Assembly: GCF_028680575.1 (NCBI RefSeq)
Contig: NZ_JAPCKI010000007.1
Span: 124,001 to 188,000 of the forward strand
From: Acidovorax benzenivorans
GTDB taxonomy: Bacteria; Pseudomonadota; Gammaproteobacteria; Burkholderiales; Burkholderiaceae_C
Length of the DNA stretch: 64,000 bases
Direction of reading: 5' to 3'
The position numbers and the translations under genes are program-made. Positions 55,128-64,000 of the stretch are shown piece by piece. Below the pieces are notes generated by a model. That model searched no databases and was not told the DNA's origin. It saw only the letters and a list, made by a program, of their open reading frames with translations. Each line of letters begins with the position of its first letter. The first letter of the stretch is position 1.

Positions 55128-56093
55128 TCAGGACAGCCGTGTCACGCCTGGCAGCTCACACGCATAGATGGCATTGCGCAGGGCCGCAATGGCCTCGTAG
55201 CGCGTGAAGCTGCGGCGCCAGGCCAGCACCACGCGGCGCATGGGTGGCGGGCCGCCGTCCTCTTCGCGGATGGGCAGGTAACGGATGTAGGTCTCGTCGC
55301 TCTTGCGGCGGCGCGACACCGTGAGCAGCGCATCGCGCGGCACCGACAGGCGTGGCACCAGCGTCACCCCCATGCCAGCCGCCACCATGTGCTTGATGGT
55401 CTCCAGCGACGAGCCCTCGAACGACTTGCGGATGCCCTCGGCATTGCTCGCAAAACGCGCAAACTCGGGGCAGACCTCCAGCACATGGTCGCGAAAGCAG
55501 TGGCCCGCGCCCAGCAGCAGCATGGTTTCGTTTTTCAACTCGGCGGCCGTGACCGACTTCTTGGCCGCCAGCGGATGCGTGCTGGGCACAGCCGCCATGA
55601 AGGGCTCGTCATACAGCGGCGCCATGGCCAGGCCGGTGTCGGGGAAGGGCTCGGCCAGGATGGCGCAGTCGATCTCGCCGGTGCGCAGCATCTCCAGCAG
55701 CTTGACGGTGAAGTTCTCCTGCAGCATCAGCGGCATTTGCGGCGTGCGCGTGATGGACTGGCGCACCAGCTCGGGCAACAAATAAGGGCCAATGGTGTAG
55801 ATCACGCCCAGCGTGAGCGGCCCGGCCAGCGGGTCCTTGCCGCGCTTGGCGATTTCCTTGATGGCCGCTGCCTGTTCCAGCACGCTTTGCGCCTGGCGCA
55901 CGATGTCTTCGCCCAGCGGCGTCACCGTCACCTCGCCCGCGCTGCGCTCGAACAGCTTCACGTCCAGCTCTTCTTCCAGCTTCTTGATGGCCACAGAGAG
56001 TGTGGGTTGCGACACATAGCAGGCATCGGCCGCATGGCCAAAGTGCTTCTCGCGGGCCACCGCAACGATGTACTTGAGTTCGGTGAGGGTCAT
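55128..56093 (-). CDS. oxyR: Hydrogen-peroxide-inducible activator OxyR
   Basis: 321-residue LysR-family peroxide sensor. HTH in the first 60 residues (FGHAADACYVSQPTLSVAIKK), then a redox domain with the two disulfide-switch cysteines at C199 and C208 (GHCFRDHVLEVC), at the same numbers as E. coli OxyR. Peroxide oxidation forms the C199-C208 disulfide and activates catalase, dps and ahp genes. It lies 41 bp after recG on the same strand, an arrangement common in betaproteobacteria; dps is 2 kb downstream. Confidence 0.96.
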   Translation of the reverse strand: MTLTELKYIVAVAREKHFGHAADACYVSQPTLSVAIKKLEEELDVKLFERSAGEVTVTPLGEDIVRQAQSVLEQAAAIKEIAKRGKDPLAGPLTLGVIYTIGPYLLPELVRQSITRTPQMPLMLQENFTVKLLEMLRTGEIDCAILAEPFPDTGLAMAPLYDEPFMAAVPSTHPLAAKKSVTAAELKNETMLLLGAGHCFRDHVLEVCPEFARFASNAEGIRKSFEGSSLETIKHMVAAGMGVTLVPRLSVPRDALLTVSRRRKSDETYIRYLPIREEDGGPPPMRRVVLAWRRSFTRYEAIAALRNAIYACELPGVTRLS

Positions 56094-56134
56094 GGTGTGT
56101 TCCTGCGGGCCACGTCAGTGTGGGTCTGAGCGTC

Positions 56135-58294
56135 TCATGCCTTGAGATAGTCCGATTTTCCTCCCAACCAGCGCGCCACATGTTTCGCCGCCAGTTCAGG
56201 ATAGCGGTCCAGCATCTGCGGCGCCAGTTCGCGCGCCCATTCGAGCAGATGCGTGTCGGTCGCCAGGTCGGCAAATCGCAGCAATGCATCGCCCGACTGG
56301 CGGGCACCCAGAAACTCACCGGGACCGCGAATCTCCAGGTCGCGCCGGGCGATCTCGAAGCCGTCGTTGGTTTCGGCCATGGCGCGCAGGCGCTCCTTGG
56401 CGGTTTCGCCCACGCGGCCGCTGTCGTTGGTGGCATACAGCAGCACACACGCCGAGGCCGCCGCACCCCGCCCCACCCGGCCGCGCAGCTGGTGCAGTTG
56501 GGAAAGGCCAAACCGCTCGGCATGTTCGATGACCATGAGCGAGGCATTGGGCACGTCCACCCCCACTTCAATCACGGTGGTGCTGACCAGCACGCCCATC
56601 TGGCCGCTGGTGAACAGCGCCATCACCGCCTTCTTCTCGGCGGTGGGCATGCGCGAGTGCAGCAGGCCGACCATGCAGCCCGGCAAGGCTTCGCTCAGAT
56701 CGGCATGCGTGGCGGTGGCGTTACTCAGGTCCAGCGCCTCGCTCTCTTCGATCAGCGGGCACACCCAGTACACCTGCCGCCCGGCCTCCACCTGCGCGCC
56801 GATGCGTGCGATGACCTCGTCCTTGCGGCTGTCGGCGATGAGCTTGGTGACGATGGGCGTGCGGCCCGGGGGCAGCTCGTCGATGACGGACACATCCAGG
56901 TCGGCGTAGTAGCTCATGGCCAGGGTGCGCGGGATGGGCGTGGCGCTCATCATGAGCATGTGCGGCTCCATGCCATGGGCGGCGAGCTTTTGCCGCAGCG
57001 CCAGCCGCTGCGCCACACCAAAGCGGTGCTGCTCGTCGATGATGGCCAGCGCCAGGTTCTTGAACTGCACCTGCTCCTGGATCACGGCGTGGGTGCCCAC
57101 CACCAGCGCGGCCTCGCCGCTGGCCACCAGCGCCAGCATGGCGGTGCGGTCTTTCTTCTTCTGCCCACCCACCAGCCAGGCCACTTTGCGGCCGCGTGCG
57201 GCCAGCAAGGGTTCGAGCCAGCCGATCATCTTGGCGAAATGTTGCTCAGCCAGGATTTCGGTGGGCGCCATCAGCGCGCACTGCCAGCCCGCGTCCATGG
57301 CCAGGCAAGCAGCCAGAGCCGACACCACGGTTTTGCCCGACCCGACATCGCCCTGCAGCAGGCGGTGCATGGGCACCTGGCGGGCCAGGTCGGCTGCGAT
57401 TTCCTCGCCCACACGGCGCTGGGCGGCGGTCAGGTCAAACGGCAGCACGGCCAGCAACTGCTCATGCAGCGGCAAGGCACCGTCGGCGCCGTGCCGGGGC
57501 CGCAGCACCGGCGCGCGCAGCATGTCGCGTTCGCGCCGCGACTGCTGCTGCGATAGCTGCTGGGCCAACAGCTCCTCAGCCTTCAGGCGCTGCCAAGCGG
57601 GGTGGCTGTGGTCCTCCAGCGTGGAAAGCGCCACATCGGGCGTAGGGTGGTGCAAAAAAGTGAGCGCCTCGCGCAAGCTGAATAAGCGCTGCAGGCCATT
57701 CGGGCCATAAAACCGCGCCAGCGGCGGCTCCGCGCCGGGTGGCAGGGTGTCTGACAGATCCACCCGCATCAGCGCACTGACCACGGCACGGCGCAGGTAA
57801 GGCTGAGGCAGCCCCGCCGTCGTGGGGTACACCGGCGTCAGTGCCGCAGGCAACTCGCCCCCGGCCACGCGAAACGCCGGGTGCAGCATCTGCCGGCCCC
57901 AGAAGCCGCCCTTGACCTCGCCCCGGATGCGCAGGCGCGCCCCCACCGCCAGGGTCTTCTGGTGCGAGGGGTAGAAGCTGAAAAAGCGCAGCTCGCAGCT
58001 GCCCGTGTCGTCCTGCACCTGCACCAGCAACTGGCGACGCGGGCGTAGCTGAATCTCGCTGGCCATCACCGTGGCTTCGATCTGCACCATCTGCCCGTCG
58101 CGTGCATTGGCCAGCGGGGTGATGCGGGTTTCATCCTCATAGCGCAGGGGCAGGTGCAGGGCCAGGTCGATGTCGCGGCGCAGCCCCAGTTTCTGCAGCG
58201 CCTTTTGTGCCACCGAGGCTGCGCCCTGGCTGCGCGCTGCCGGGGCGGCCGCGAGCGCAGTGGTTTTGGTCGGTGCAGGGGTGGCGGCGGGCAT
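56135..58294 (-). CDS. recG: ATP-dependent DNA helicase RecG
   Basis: 719-residue RecG that remodels stalled replication forks and Holliday junctions. Wedge/OB-fold domain (about 60-190), helicase motor with Walker A GDVGSGKTVVSALAA, DEQH box IIDEQHRFGVAQR, motif III MMSATPIPRTLA and motif VI QLRGRVGRG. The ATG at 58294 is chosen because the frame upstream to 58483 overlaps the divergent HD-GYP gene and lacks conservation. Followed by oxyR. Confidence 0.97.
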   Translation of the reverse strand: MPAATPAPTKTTALAAAPAARSQGAASVAQKALQKLGLRRDIDLALHLPLRYEDETRITPLANARDGQMVQIEATVMASEIQLRPRRQLLVQVQDDTGSCELRFFSFYPSHQKTLAVGARLRIRGEVKGGFWGRQMLHPAFRVAGGELPAALTPVYPTTAGLPQPYLRRAVVSALMRVDLSDTLPPGAEPPLARFYGPNGLQRLFSLREALTFLHHPTPDVALSTLEDHSHPAWQRLKAEELLAQQLSQQQSRRERDMLRAPVLRPRHGADGALPLHEQLLAVLPFDLTAAQRRVGEEIAADLARQVPMHRLLQGDVGSGKTVVSALAACLAMDAGWQCALMAPTEILAEQHFAKMIGWLEPLLAARGRKVAWLVGGQKKKDRTAMLALVASGEAALVVGTHAVIQEQVQFKNLALAIIDEQHRFGVAQRLALRQKLAAHGMEPHMLMMSATPIPRTLAMSYYADLDVSVIDELPPGRTPIVTKLIADSRKDEVIARIGAQVEAGRQVYWVCPLIEESEALDLSNATATHADLSEALPGCMVGLLHSRMPTAEKKAVMALFTSGQMGVLVSTTVIEVGVDVPNASLMVIEHAERFGLSQLHQLRGRVGRGAAASACVLLYATNDSGRVGETAKERLRAMAETNDGFEIARRDLEIRGPGEFLGARQSGDALLRFADLATDTHLLEWARELAPQMLDRYPELAAKHVARWLGGKSDYLKA

Positions 58295-58405
58295 GTGGAG
58301 CAAATTGCTAGGGAAAACGAGCGCAGATCGCAGCCCGAAAAGGCTACCATGGTTACCAACACTAACGCCTGAACACGGCGTGTTTTCGAGTCCCGGGTTA
58401 TCGCC

Positions 58406-59686
58406 ATGCTCAAACGCATCCACATCCAACACCTTACCCTGGGCATGTACCTGCACGAGTTTTGCGGCTCGTGGATGGACCACCCCTTCTGGAAGGCCAA
58501 GTTCCTGCTCAAGGACCCCAAGGACTTGGAACGCATTCAGGCCACAGCCATCCAGGAAATCTGGATCGACACCGACAAGGGCCTGGATGTGGCCGTGGGC
58601 ACCGCGTCGATGTCGCGCGAAGAAGTCGATGCGCAGATCGAGACCGACTTCAGCCGCCTGGAGGACCTGCCGCCCGTCAAGGTGAAGCTACCGCCGCCCC
58701 CACCGCCCCCCAAGCGGGACCGCAGACCGGCGGACATGCACAGCGAGCTCAAGATGGCTGCCGCCATCTGCGTGAAGTCCAAGGAGGCGGTGGTCTCCAT
58801 GTTCAACGAAGCGCGCATGGGCCGCGCGGTGGACTCGGCAGGCGCACAGAGCCTGGTGGAGGAGATTTCGGACTCCGTCACCCGCAACCCCGGCGCGCTC
58901 ATCAGCCTGGCGCGGCTCAAAACCGCCGACGACTACACCTACATGCATTCGGTGGCCGTGTGCGCGCTCATGGTGGCGCTGGCCAAGCAGCTCAAGCTCA
59001 AGGAAGACCAGCAGCGGCTCGCCGGCATGGCGGGCCTGCTGCACGACCTGGGCAAGGCCGCCATCCCGCTGGCCGTGCTCAACAAGCCCGGCAAGCTCAC
59101 CGACCAGGAGTTCGCCGTGGTGCGCAGCCACCCCGTGGAGGGCTACCACATGCTCAAGGAGGGCGGCAACGTGCCTGATGCGGTGCTGGACGCCTGCCTG
59201 CACCACCATGAAAAGGTGGACGGCTCGGGCTACCCCGACAAGCTGCAGGGCGAAGGCATCAGCGTGATCGCCCGCATGACGGCCGTCTGCGACGTGTACG
59301 ACGCCATCACCTCCGACCGGCCCTACAAACGCGGCTGGGACCCGGCCGAGTCGCTGCGCCGCATGGCCGAGTGGACCAAGGACCACTTTGACGCCCGCAT
59401 CTTCCAAGCCTTTGTCAAAAGCATCGGTATCTACCCCGTGGGCTCGCTGGTGCGGCTGACCTCGGGGCGCATTGGCGTGGTGACGGAGCAGTCCGCCACG
59501 GCGCTCACCACTCCCATGGTCAAGGTGTTCTTCTCGACCAAGTCCGACCTGCGCATCCCGCCCGAGATGGTGAATCTGGCCGCCCCGGACTGCAATGAAA
59601 AAATCGTGGCGCGCGAAGACCCTGAGAAGTGGCACTTTCCAGACCTGAACGAACTGTGGTCAGGCTTTACTGACAAAGTCTGGTAG
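58406..59686 (+). CDS. HD-GYP domain cyclic-di-GMP phosphodiesterase
   Basis: 426-residue protein with an N-terminal DUF3391 domain (about 1-120, containing LTLGMYLHEF), a striking proline run (about residues 95-101), then the HD-GYP domain (about 160-330): HDLGKA, and the signature HHHEKVDGSGYP with GYP intact, so active hydrolysis of c-di-GMP is expected. A C-terminal extension (about 335-426, YPVGSLVRLTSGRIGVV) follows. It regulates motility and biofilm in general; the specific output is unknown. Divergent from recG. Confidence 0.93.
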   Translation: MLKRIHIQHLTLGMYLHEFCGSWMDHPFWKAKFLLKDPKDLERIQATAIQEIWIDTDKGLDVAVGTASMSREEVDAQIETDFSRLEDLPPVKVKLPPPPPPPKRDRRPADMHSELKMAAAICVKSKEAVVSMFNEARMGRAVDSAGAQSLVEEISDSVTRNPGALISLARLKTADDYTYMHSVAVCALMVALAKQLKLKEDQQRLAGMAGLLHDLGKAAIPLAVLNKPGKLTDQEFAVVRSHPVEGYHMLKEGGNVPDAVLDACLHHHEKVDGSGYPDKLQGEGISVIARMTAVCDVYDAITSDRPYKRGWDPAESLRRMAEWTKDHFDARIFQAFVKSIGIYPVGSLVRLTSGRIGVVTEQSATALTTPMVKVFFSTKSDLRIPPEMVNLAAPDCNEKIVAREDPEKWHFPDLNELWSGFTDKVW

Positions 59687-59689
59687 TCC

Positions 59690-60646
59690 ATGTCGGCACT
59701 GATCACCCTGACGCTGAACCCCGCCCTCGACCTGGCAACCACCACCGACCACATTGCGCCCACCCACAAGCTGCGCTGCGGCCCGGTGCAGCGGTTTGCG
59801 GGTGGTGGTGGCATCAACGTGGCCCGTGTGCTGCACCGGCTGGGCGCCGATGTGTTGGCCTGGGCATTGATGGGTGGCGCGGCGGGCGCGCAGGTGCAGC
59901 AGTTGCTGGCCCATGAGGGCGTACCCACGCGGTTGCAGGGCATTGCGGGCGACACGCGCGAGAACTTCTCGGTGGTCGAGACCAGCACGGGCCAGGAATT
60001 TCGGTTTGTGCTGCCCGGCCCCACATTGCTAGCCAACGAGTGGCAGGCCTGCCTGGATGCACTGACGGCATACACCCCGCCGCCGCGCTGGCTCATTGCC
60101 AGTGGCAGCCTGCCACCAGGCACACCCGACAACTTCTACGCCCAACTGGCACAGGCCCTGCGCGGGCGGAACATGCGCGTGGCCATCGACACGTCGGGCC
60201 CGCCGCTGGCGGCCGCGCTGCAGGCCGGTGTGGCCCTGGTCAAGCCCAGCCTGCGCGAGCTGCGCGATGTGATGCAACAGCCCCTGGAGCACGCAGCCGA
60301 CTGGTGCGCCGCCGCCCAGTCGTTGGTTCACAGCGGCGCGGCCGAGACGGTGGCTCTGTCACTGGGTGAACAAGGCGCCGTGCTGGCCACGCGCGAGGGC
60401 GTGTGGCAGTCGCCAGCCCTCAACGTGCCCGCCACCACCGGCACCACAGGCGCGGGCGACTGTTTTCTGGCCGCCTTGGTGTGGGCGCTGGACCGGGGCG
60501 ATGCCCCTGCCGAGGCACTGCGCTGGGGCGTGGCAGCCGGTGCTGCGGCCTTGCTGCACCCGGGCACCACGCTGGCCCAGGCCGATGACGTGCAGCGGCT
60601 GGTGCACGGCGTGCCAGAGCCCGTGGCGTTCACAACCCAGCCATAG
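59690..60646 (+). CDS. pfkB: PfkB-family phosphofructokinase
   Basis: 318-residue sugar kinase of the ribokinase fold. [15 protein letters not shown] at the N-terminus and [18 protein letters not shown] for substrate; the catalytic GAGD motif is present ([15 protein letters not shown]). Closest to 6-phosphofructokinase isozyme 2 and 1-phosphofructokinase; the substrate is not resolvable by eye. It starts 3 bp after the HD-GYP stop. It would let phosphorylated hexose enter glycolysis. Confidence 0.9.
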   Translation: MSALITLTLNPALDLATTTDHIAPTHKLRCGPVQRFAGGGGINVARVLHRLGADVLAWALMGGAAGAQVQQLLAHEGVPTRLQGIAGDTRENFSVVETSTGQEFRFVLPGPTLLANEWQACLDALTAYTPPPRWLIASGSLPPGTPDNFYAQLAQALRGRNMRVAIDTSGPPLAAALQAGVALVKPSLRELRDVMQQPLEHAADWCAAAQSLVHSGAAETVALSLGEQGAVLATREGVWQSPALNVPATTGTTGAGDCFLAALVWALDRGDAPAEALRWGVAAGAAALLHPGTTLAQADDVQRLVHGVPEPVAFTTQP

Positions 60647-60738
60647 TCCCAGGAGTCTGCAGGGCGCGCAGCCCCGTGGGACAATCGCGCCTTCCGCAAT
60701 TTTTACCTTGGCACGGGCCCGTTCGGCCCTCAAGCACG

Positions 60739-61884
60739 ATGACTGATCTCTCCAGCGGCGCAGCCAGTGCGCCCGCAACACCCCGCGTGTTCACCCTCAG
60801 CGACTTCGACTTCTCGCTGCCCCCCGAACTCATTGCCCAGCACCCTGCCCCCGAGCGCAGCGCCTCGCGCCTGCTCGACGGCCGCGCCATGCAGCCCGTG
60901 GACCGCATCTTTCGCGAGCTGCCCGGCCTGCTGCGCGCGGGTGACCTGCTGGTGTTCAACGACACGCGCGTGGTCAAGGCGCGCATCTTTGGCGAGAAGG
61001 CCAGCGGCGGCAAGCTGGAGCTGCTGATCGAGCGCGTGCTGCCCGCCGAGGCCGGCAACCCCGGCAACGAAGTCGTGGCCCACATGAAGGTCAGCAAAAA
61101 GCCCCTGCCCGGCAGCGTGGTGCACATGGCCGGGGGCCGCAAGGCAGGGGGCTTTGACGCGCAGCTGCTCGGCCGCTGGCCCACCGAGGACGGCCCGCTG
61201 TTCCGCTTTGCGTTGCACGGCCCGGCAGGCGAATCGCCCTGGGCGCTGATGGACCGCCACGGCCACCTGCCGCTGCCGCCCTACATCGAACGCCACCAGA
61301 ACACCGACCACGACCCCGACGAGGCCGAGGACAGCCAGCGCTACCAGACGGTGTTCGCACGCGCGCCCGGCGCCGTGGCCGCCCCCACCGCCGCACTGCA
61401 CTTTGACGAAGGCGTGTTGGCCGACCTGGCCGCGCGCGGCATCGAGCGCGCCAGCGTCACCCTGCATGTGGGCGCTGGCACCTTCCAGCCCTGCAAGACC
61501 GAAAACCTGGCCGAGCACCAGATGCACAGCGAGTGGTACGAAGTGCCCCTGGCCACGCTGGCCGCGCTGGAGCGCTGCCGCCAGCGCGGTGGCCGCGTGG
61601 TGGCCGTGGGCACCACCACCGTGCGCACGCTCGAATCCTGGGCCAGAACCGGCCAGGCCACGGGCGACACCAACATCTTCATCACCCCGGGCTTTGGCTT
61701 CCAGGTGGTGGATGTGCTGATCACCAACTTCCACCTGCCCAAGAGCACGCTGATGATGCTGGTGAGCGCCTTCGCGGGCTACGCCCACATCATGGGCCTG
61801 TACCGCCACGCGATGGCGCAGCAGTACCGATTCTTCAGCTATGGCGACGCGATGCTGCTGGAGCGCGCGCGCAGCACACCGTGA
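60739..61884 (+). CDS. queA: S-adenosylmethionine:tRNA ribosyltransferase-isomerase
   Basis: 381-residue QueA, which transfers and rearranges the ribosyl of SAM onto preQ1-modified tRNA to give epoxyqueuosine. N-terminal [20 protein letters not shown] is the family opening; [16 protein letters not shown] and the C-terminal [20 protein letters not shown] are diagnostic. The ATG at 60739 is selected because the family start lies there. Its TGA overlaps the GTG start of the DMT transporter gene. Confidence 0.97.
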   Translation: MTDLSSGAASAPATPRVFTLSDFDFSLPPELIAQHPAPERSASRLLDGRAMQPVDRIFRELPGLLRAGDLLVFNDTRVVKARIFGEKASGGKLELLIERVLPAEAGNPGNEVVAHMKVSKKPLPGSVVHMAGGRKAGGFDAQLLGRWPTEDGPLFRFALHGPAGESPWALMDRHGHLPLPPYIERHQNTDHDPDEAEDSQRYQTVFARAPGAVAAPTAALHFDEGVLADLAARGIERASVTLHVGAGTFQPCKTENLAEHQMHSEWYEVPLATLAALERCRQRGGRVVAVGTTTVRTLESWARTGQATGDTNIFITPGFGFQVVDVLITNFHLPKSTLMMLVSAFAGYAHIMGLYRHAMAQQYRFFSYGDAMLLERARSTP

Positions 61885-62792
61885 GCCCCCCGCCCCTCGC
61901 CGCCGACGACCTGCAGGCCCGCCGCACCCGGCGGCGCTCAGCCCTGGTGGGCATCGTGCTGACCGTGGTGGCCTGCGCCTGTTTTGCGCTGCTGGACACC
62001 GCCACCAAGCTGGTGAGCGTGGGCGTGCCGCTGCTGATGGCGCTGTGGATGCGCTACCTGTTCCAGTCGGTGCTGACCACGGCCTTTGTGCTGCACCGCG
62101 AGGGGCTGACCGCACTGCGCACCACACAGCCGCGCTTTCAGGCCCTGCGCGGGGCGCTGTTCACGGCCACCAGCCTGTTTGGCTTCATCAGCATCATGCA
62201 CATGCCACTGCCCGAGTTCACGGCCGTGGTGGCGACCACGCCGCTGTGCGTGACGGTGGTGGCCGCGCTGTGGCTGCACCAGCGTGTGAGCGCCTGGCGC
62301 TGGCTGCTGGTGGCGATGGGCCTCACGGGCACGCTGGCCATCATCCGCCCAGGCAGCGACGCCTTCACCTGGGCTCTGCTGTGGCCGCTGTGCCTGCTGG
62401 CCTCGGGCACGGGTTACCAAGTCATCAGCAGCAAGATGGCCGGGCACGAGAGCCCCGCCACCACCCAGCTCTACACCAGCTGGATCGCCACGGCGCTGGT
62501 GTCGCTGGGGGTGCCGTTTGTGTGGCAGTCCATCACCGACCCATGGCTGTGGGTGGGCATGTTCACCATGGGCCTGTCGAGCGCGGTGGGCCACATGCTG
62601 CTGCTCAACGCTTATGCGCGCACCACACCCGTGACGATTGCGCCGTTTTTGTATTCGCAGATCGGCTTTGCGATGCTGGCGGGCTGGCTGGTGTACCGCC
62701 ACGTGCCCGACGCGTGGTCGCTGGCGGGCATTGCCGCCATCGTGCTCAGCGGCGCGGCCAGCGCGTGGCTGACCGTGCGCGAGACACGTTAA
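61881..62792 (+). CDS. EamA/DMT-family transporter
   Basis: 303-residue inner-membrane transporter with ten predicted helices arranged as two EamA repeats (about 20-150 and 165-295). The start is a GTG at 61881 overlapping the queA stop (GTGA), implying coupling. The substrate is unknown; it is a different member of the same superfamily as the partial gene at the left edge. The segment [20 protein letters not shown] and the repeat-2 [20 protein letters not shown] are typical. Confidence 0.9.
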   Translation: MSPPPLAADDLQARRTRRRSALVGIVLTVVACACFALLDTATKLVSVGVPLLMALWMRYLFQSVLTTAFVLHREGLTALRTTQPRFQALRGALFTATSLFGFISIMHMPLPEFTAVVATTPLCVTVVAALWLHQRVSAWRWLLVAMGLTGTLAIIRPGSDAFTWALLWPLCLLASGTGYQVISSKMAGHESPATTQLYTSWIATALVSLGVPFVWQSITDPWLWVGMFTMGLSSAVGHMLLLNAYARTTPVTIAPFLYSQIGFAMLAGWLVYRHVPDAWSLAGIAAIVLSGAASAWLTVRETR

Positions 62793-62794
62793 GA

Positions 62795-62851
62795 GCCAAA
62801 ACAGTCAGAAGCGCTTATACAACATGCCTTAATAGCTATTTAATTTATAGC
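62795..62851 (+). repeat. Dispersed repeat family A, copy 5 (divergent)
   Basis: AGCGCTTATACAACATGC (62810-62827) is a degenerate core, followed by the hairpin GCTATTTAATTTATAGC (62835-62851). It lies between the convergent DMT transporter and gamma-glutamyltransferase genes and may end their transcripts. Confidence 0.65.
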
Positions 62852-62888
62852 AATTCAACCCAACAAAGGGCGCGGAGCCCAACGTTCG

Positions 62889-64000
62889 TCAGAACGCCAC
62901 CGCGTGCCCATCCTTGCGCGGGTCGGAGCCAGCGATGTAGCTGTTGCCATTGCGCAGCACCAGTTGAGCACCGCCAAAGGCGAACACGCCGTTGCCTTCT
63001 TCCACCGTCACCTCGTGCCCGCGCGCGCGCAGCGCGGCGATCACGGCGGGGTCGAAGCCCGACTCCACGGCCACGCCCTTGCCGCCTGTCACGCGCCAGC
63101 GCGGCGCGTCGGCAGCGGCCTGCGGGTTCTGGCCGTAGCGCAGCACGCGCAGCGCCATCTGGGTATGGCCCTGGCTTTGCATGGGGCCGCCCATCACGCC
63201 GAACGCCATCTGCGGCGTGCCGTCGGCATGCATGGCAAAGGCCGGGATGATGGTGTGCGAGGGGCGCTTGCGCGGCGCCACCTGATTGGCGTGGCCGGGC
63301 GTGAGGTTGAAGCCATGGCCCCGGTTCTGCAGGCTGATGCCGGTGCCCGGCACCACCACACCCGAACCAAAGCCCATGTAGTTGGACTGGATGAACGACA
63401 CCATCATGCCCTGGCTATCTGCCGCCGCCAGGTACACCGTGCCACCAGGGCGGGGAGCGCCGTGCCCTGGGTCGCCCGCGTGCTCGCGGTCGATGAGGGC
63501 AGCGCGGCCGCGCAGGTAGTCGGCGTCGAGCAGGTCACGCGGCGCCACCTGCATGGCGTCGATGTCGGCGTTGTATTGGTGCAGGTCGGCAAACGCGAGC
63601 TTCATGGCCTCGATGCTGGCGTGCACCGTCTCCACATCGTCCACCGGGTGCGCCCCGATGCCATGCGCGTCGAGCATGCCCAGCGCCATCAGTGCTGCAA
63701 TGCCCTGACCGTTGGGCGGGATCTCATGGACCACCGAATCACCAAAGCGCTGGTGAATGGTGCCCACCCAATCGGCCTGGTGCCCGGCCAGATCGGGCAG
63801 CGTCATGGCGCCGCCATTCGCCTGCGAATGCTCCACGATGCGCTCGGCGATCACGCCCCGGTAGAAGGCCTCGCCCTCGGTCTCGGCGATCAGCTCCAGC
63901 GTGCGGGCGTGGGCTTCGCTGCGGAAGATCTCCCCCGCCTGGGGAACACGACCATTCGGCATGAAACATTCGGCAAACCCAGGCTGCGCCCCCAGCTTGG
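62889..64000 (-). CDS. ggt: Gamma-glutamyltransferase family protein, 5' end outside window
   Basis: Partial Ntn-hydrolase of the gamma-glutamyltransferase/cephalosporin-acylase family; the frame is open to the right edge, so the N-terminal half of the large subunit is missing. LGAQPGFAECFMPNGRVPQAGEIF and EIPPNGQGIAALMALGML are typical. The processing nucleophile is expected at the Thr of GGTVYLAAADSQG, where this protein has GTVYLA instead of the TTH triad of E. coli GGT, suggesting a sub-family. C-terminal GFGSGVVVPGTGISLQNRG and VMGGPMQSQGH follow. Acts on glutathione or gamma-glutamyl compounds. Confidence 0.9.
   Translation of the reverse strand, partial: KLGAQPGFAECFMPNGRVPQAGEIFRSEAHARTLELIAETEGEAFYRGVIAERIVEHSQANGGAMTLPDLAGHQADWVGTIHQRFGDSVVHEIPPNGQGIAALMALGMLDAHGIGAHPVDDVETVHASIEAMKLAFADLHQYNADIDAMQVAPRDLLDADYLRGRAALIDREHAGDPGHGAPRPGGTVYLAAADSQGMMVSFIQSNYMGFGSGVVVPGTGISLQNRGHGFNLTPGHANQVAPRKRPSHTIIPAFAMHADGTPQMAFGVMGGPMQSQGHTQMALRVLRYGQNPQAAADAPRWRVTGGKGVAVESGFDPAVIAALRARGHEVTVEEGNGVFAFGGAQLVLRNGNSYIAGSDPRKDGHAVAF

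Overview
This 64-kb, GC-rich chromosomal window comes from a betaproteobacterium, most likely a member of the Comamonadaceae close to Acidovorax (inference). The supporting signs are a Bug-type tripartite-transporter receptor, a PhaM-type PHA granule protein, an intact spc-alpha ribosomal block, and two dispersed palindromic repeat families of a type I associate with this family. I see no prophage, transposase, CRISPR array or rRNA. The window is ordinary chromosome with several accessory modules.

Layout, left half. 0-3.6 kb: a DMT exporter cut by the window edge, the divergent acdR/acdS pair (ACC deaminase and its Lrp-type regulator) and a Bug receptor. 3.6-7 kb: a minus-strand lipid-flavoured operon (CREST-like membrane protein, MFS-acyltransferase fusion, HEXXH protein). 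7-11.7 kb: an HTH regulator with a multi-half-site operator, then a TetR-led operon (TetR, DUF2867, ABC1/UbiB-like kinase, two small membrane proteins). 11.9-13 kb: a tandem pair of secreted YXWGXW proteins. 13-15.6 kb: a hydratase and a tandem glycine riboswitch in front of a D-amino-acid dehydrogenase. 15.7-18.6 kb: sulfite dehydrogenase sorAB, divergent from a binding-protein/rhodanese fusion. 18.7-22.3 kb: a CorC-type transporter, a FIST protein and PhaM. 22.4-26.4 kb: a copper module (DUF2946, TonB receptor, YcnI-like, PCu(A)C). 26.5-30.8 kb: GST, DksA-like, baeRF-like, VOC and MarC genes, then a cysteine-free IscR-like regulator divergent from an NhaR-type LysR regulator.

Layout, right half. 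30.9-40.1 kb, all minus strand: initiator tRNA and the spc/alpha operons (rplN to rplQ), driven by a strong promoter just past glpD. A tandem pair of intrinsic terminators separates rpoA from rplQ. 40.1-50.4 kb: a complete glycerol regulon. A seven-component cluster (glpS, glpT, glpP, glpQ, glpU, glpV, then glpD) lies divergent from glpR-glpK. Glycerol enters by the ABC importer, GlpK phosphorylates it and GlpD oxidises it to DHAP. 50.6-58.3 kb: proC, ubiA, dps, an M20 lipoprotein peptidase, oxyR and recG. 58.4-64 kb: an HD-GYP protein, pfkB, queA-DMT transporter and a gamma-glutamyltransferase running off the edge.

The most interesting points are four. The two glycerol-importer ATPases have complementary lesions that predict one degenerate ATP site. 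A glycine riboswitch controls a DadA-like oxidase and has a dispersed repeat in its leader. A periplasmic binding protein is fused to a rhodanese beside sulfite dehydrogenase. The ABC1-kinase operon carries an altered KxGQ motif.
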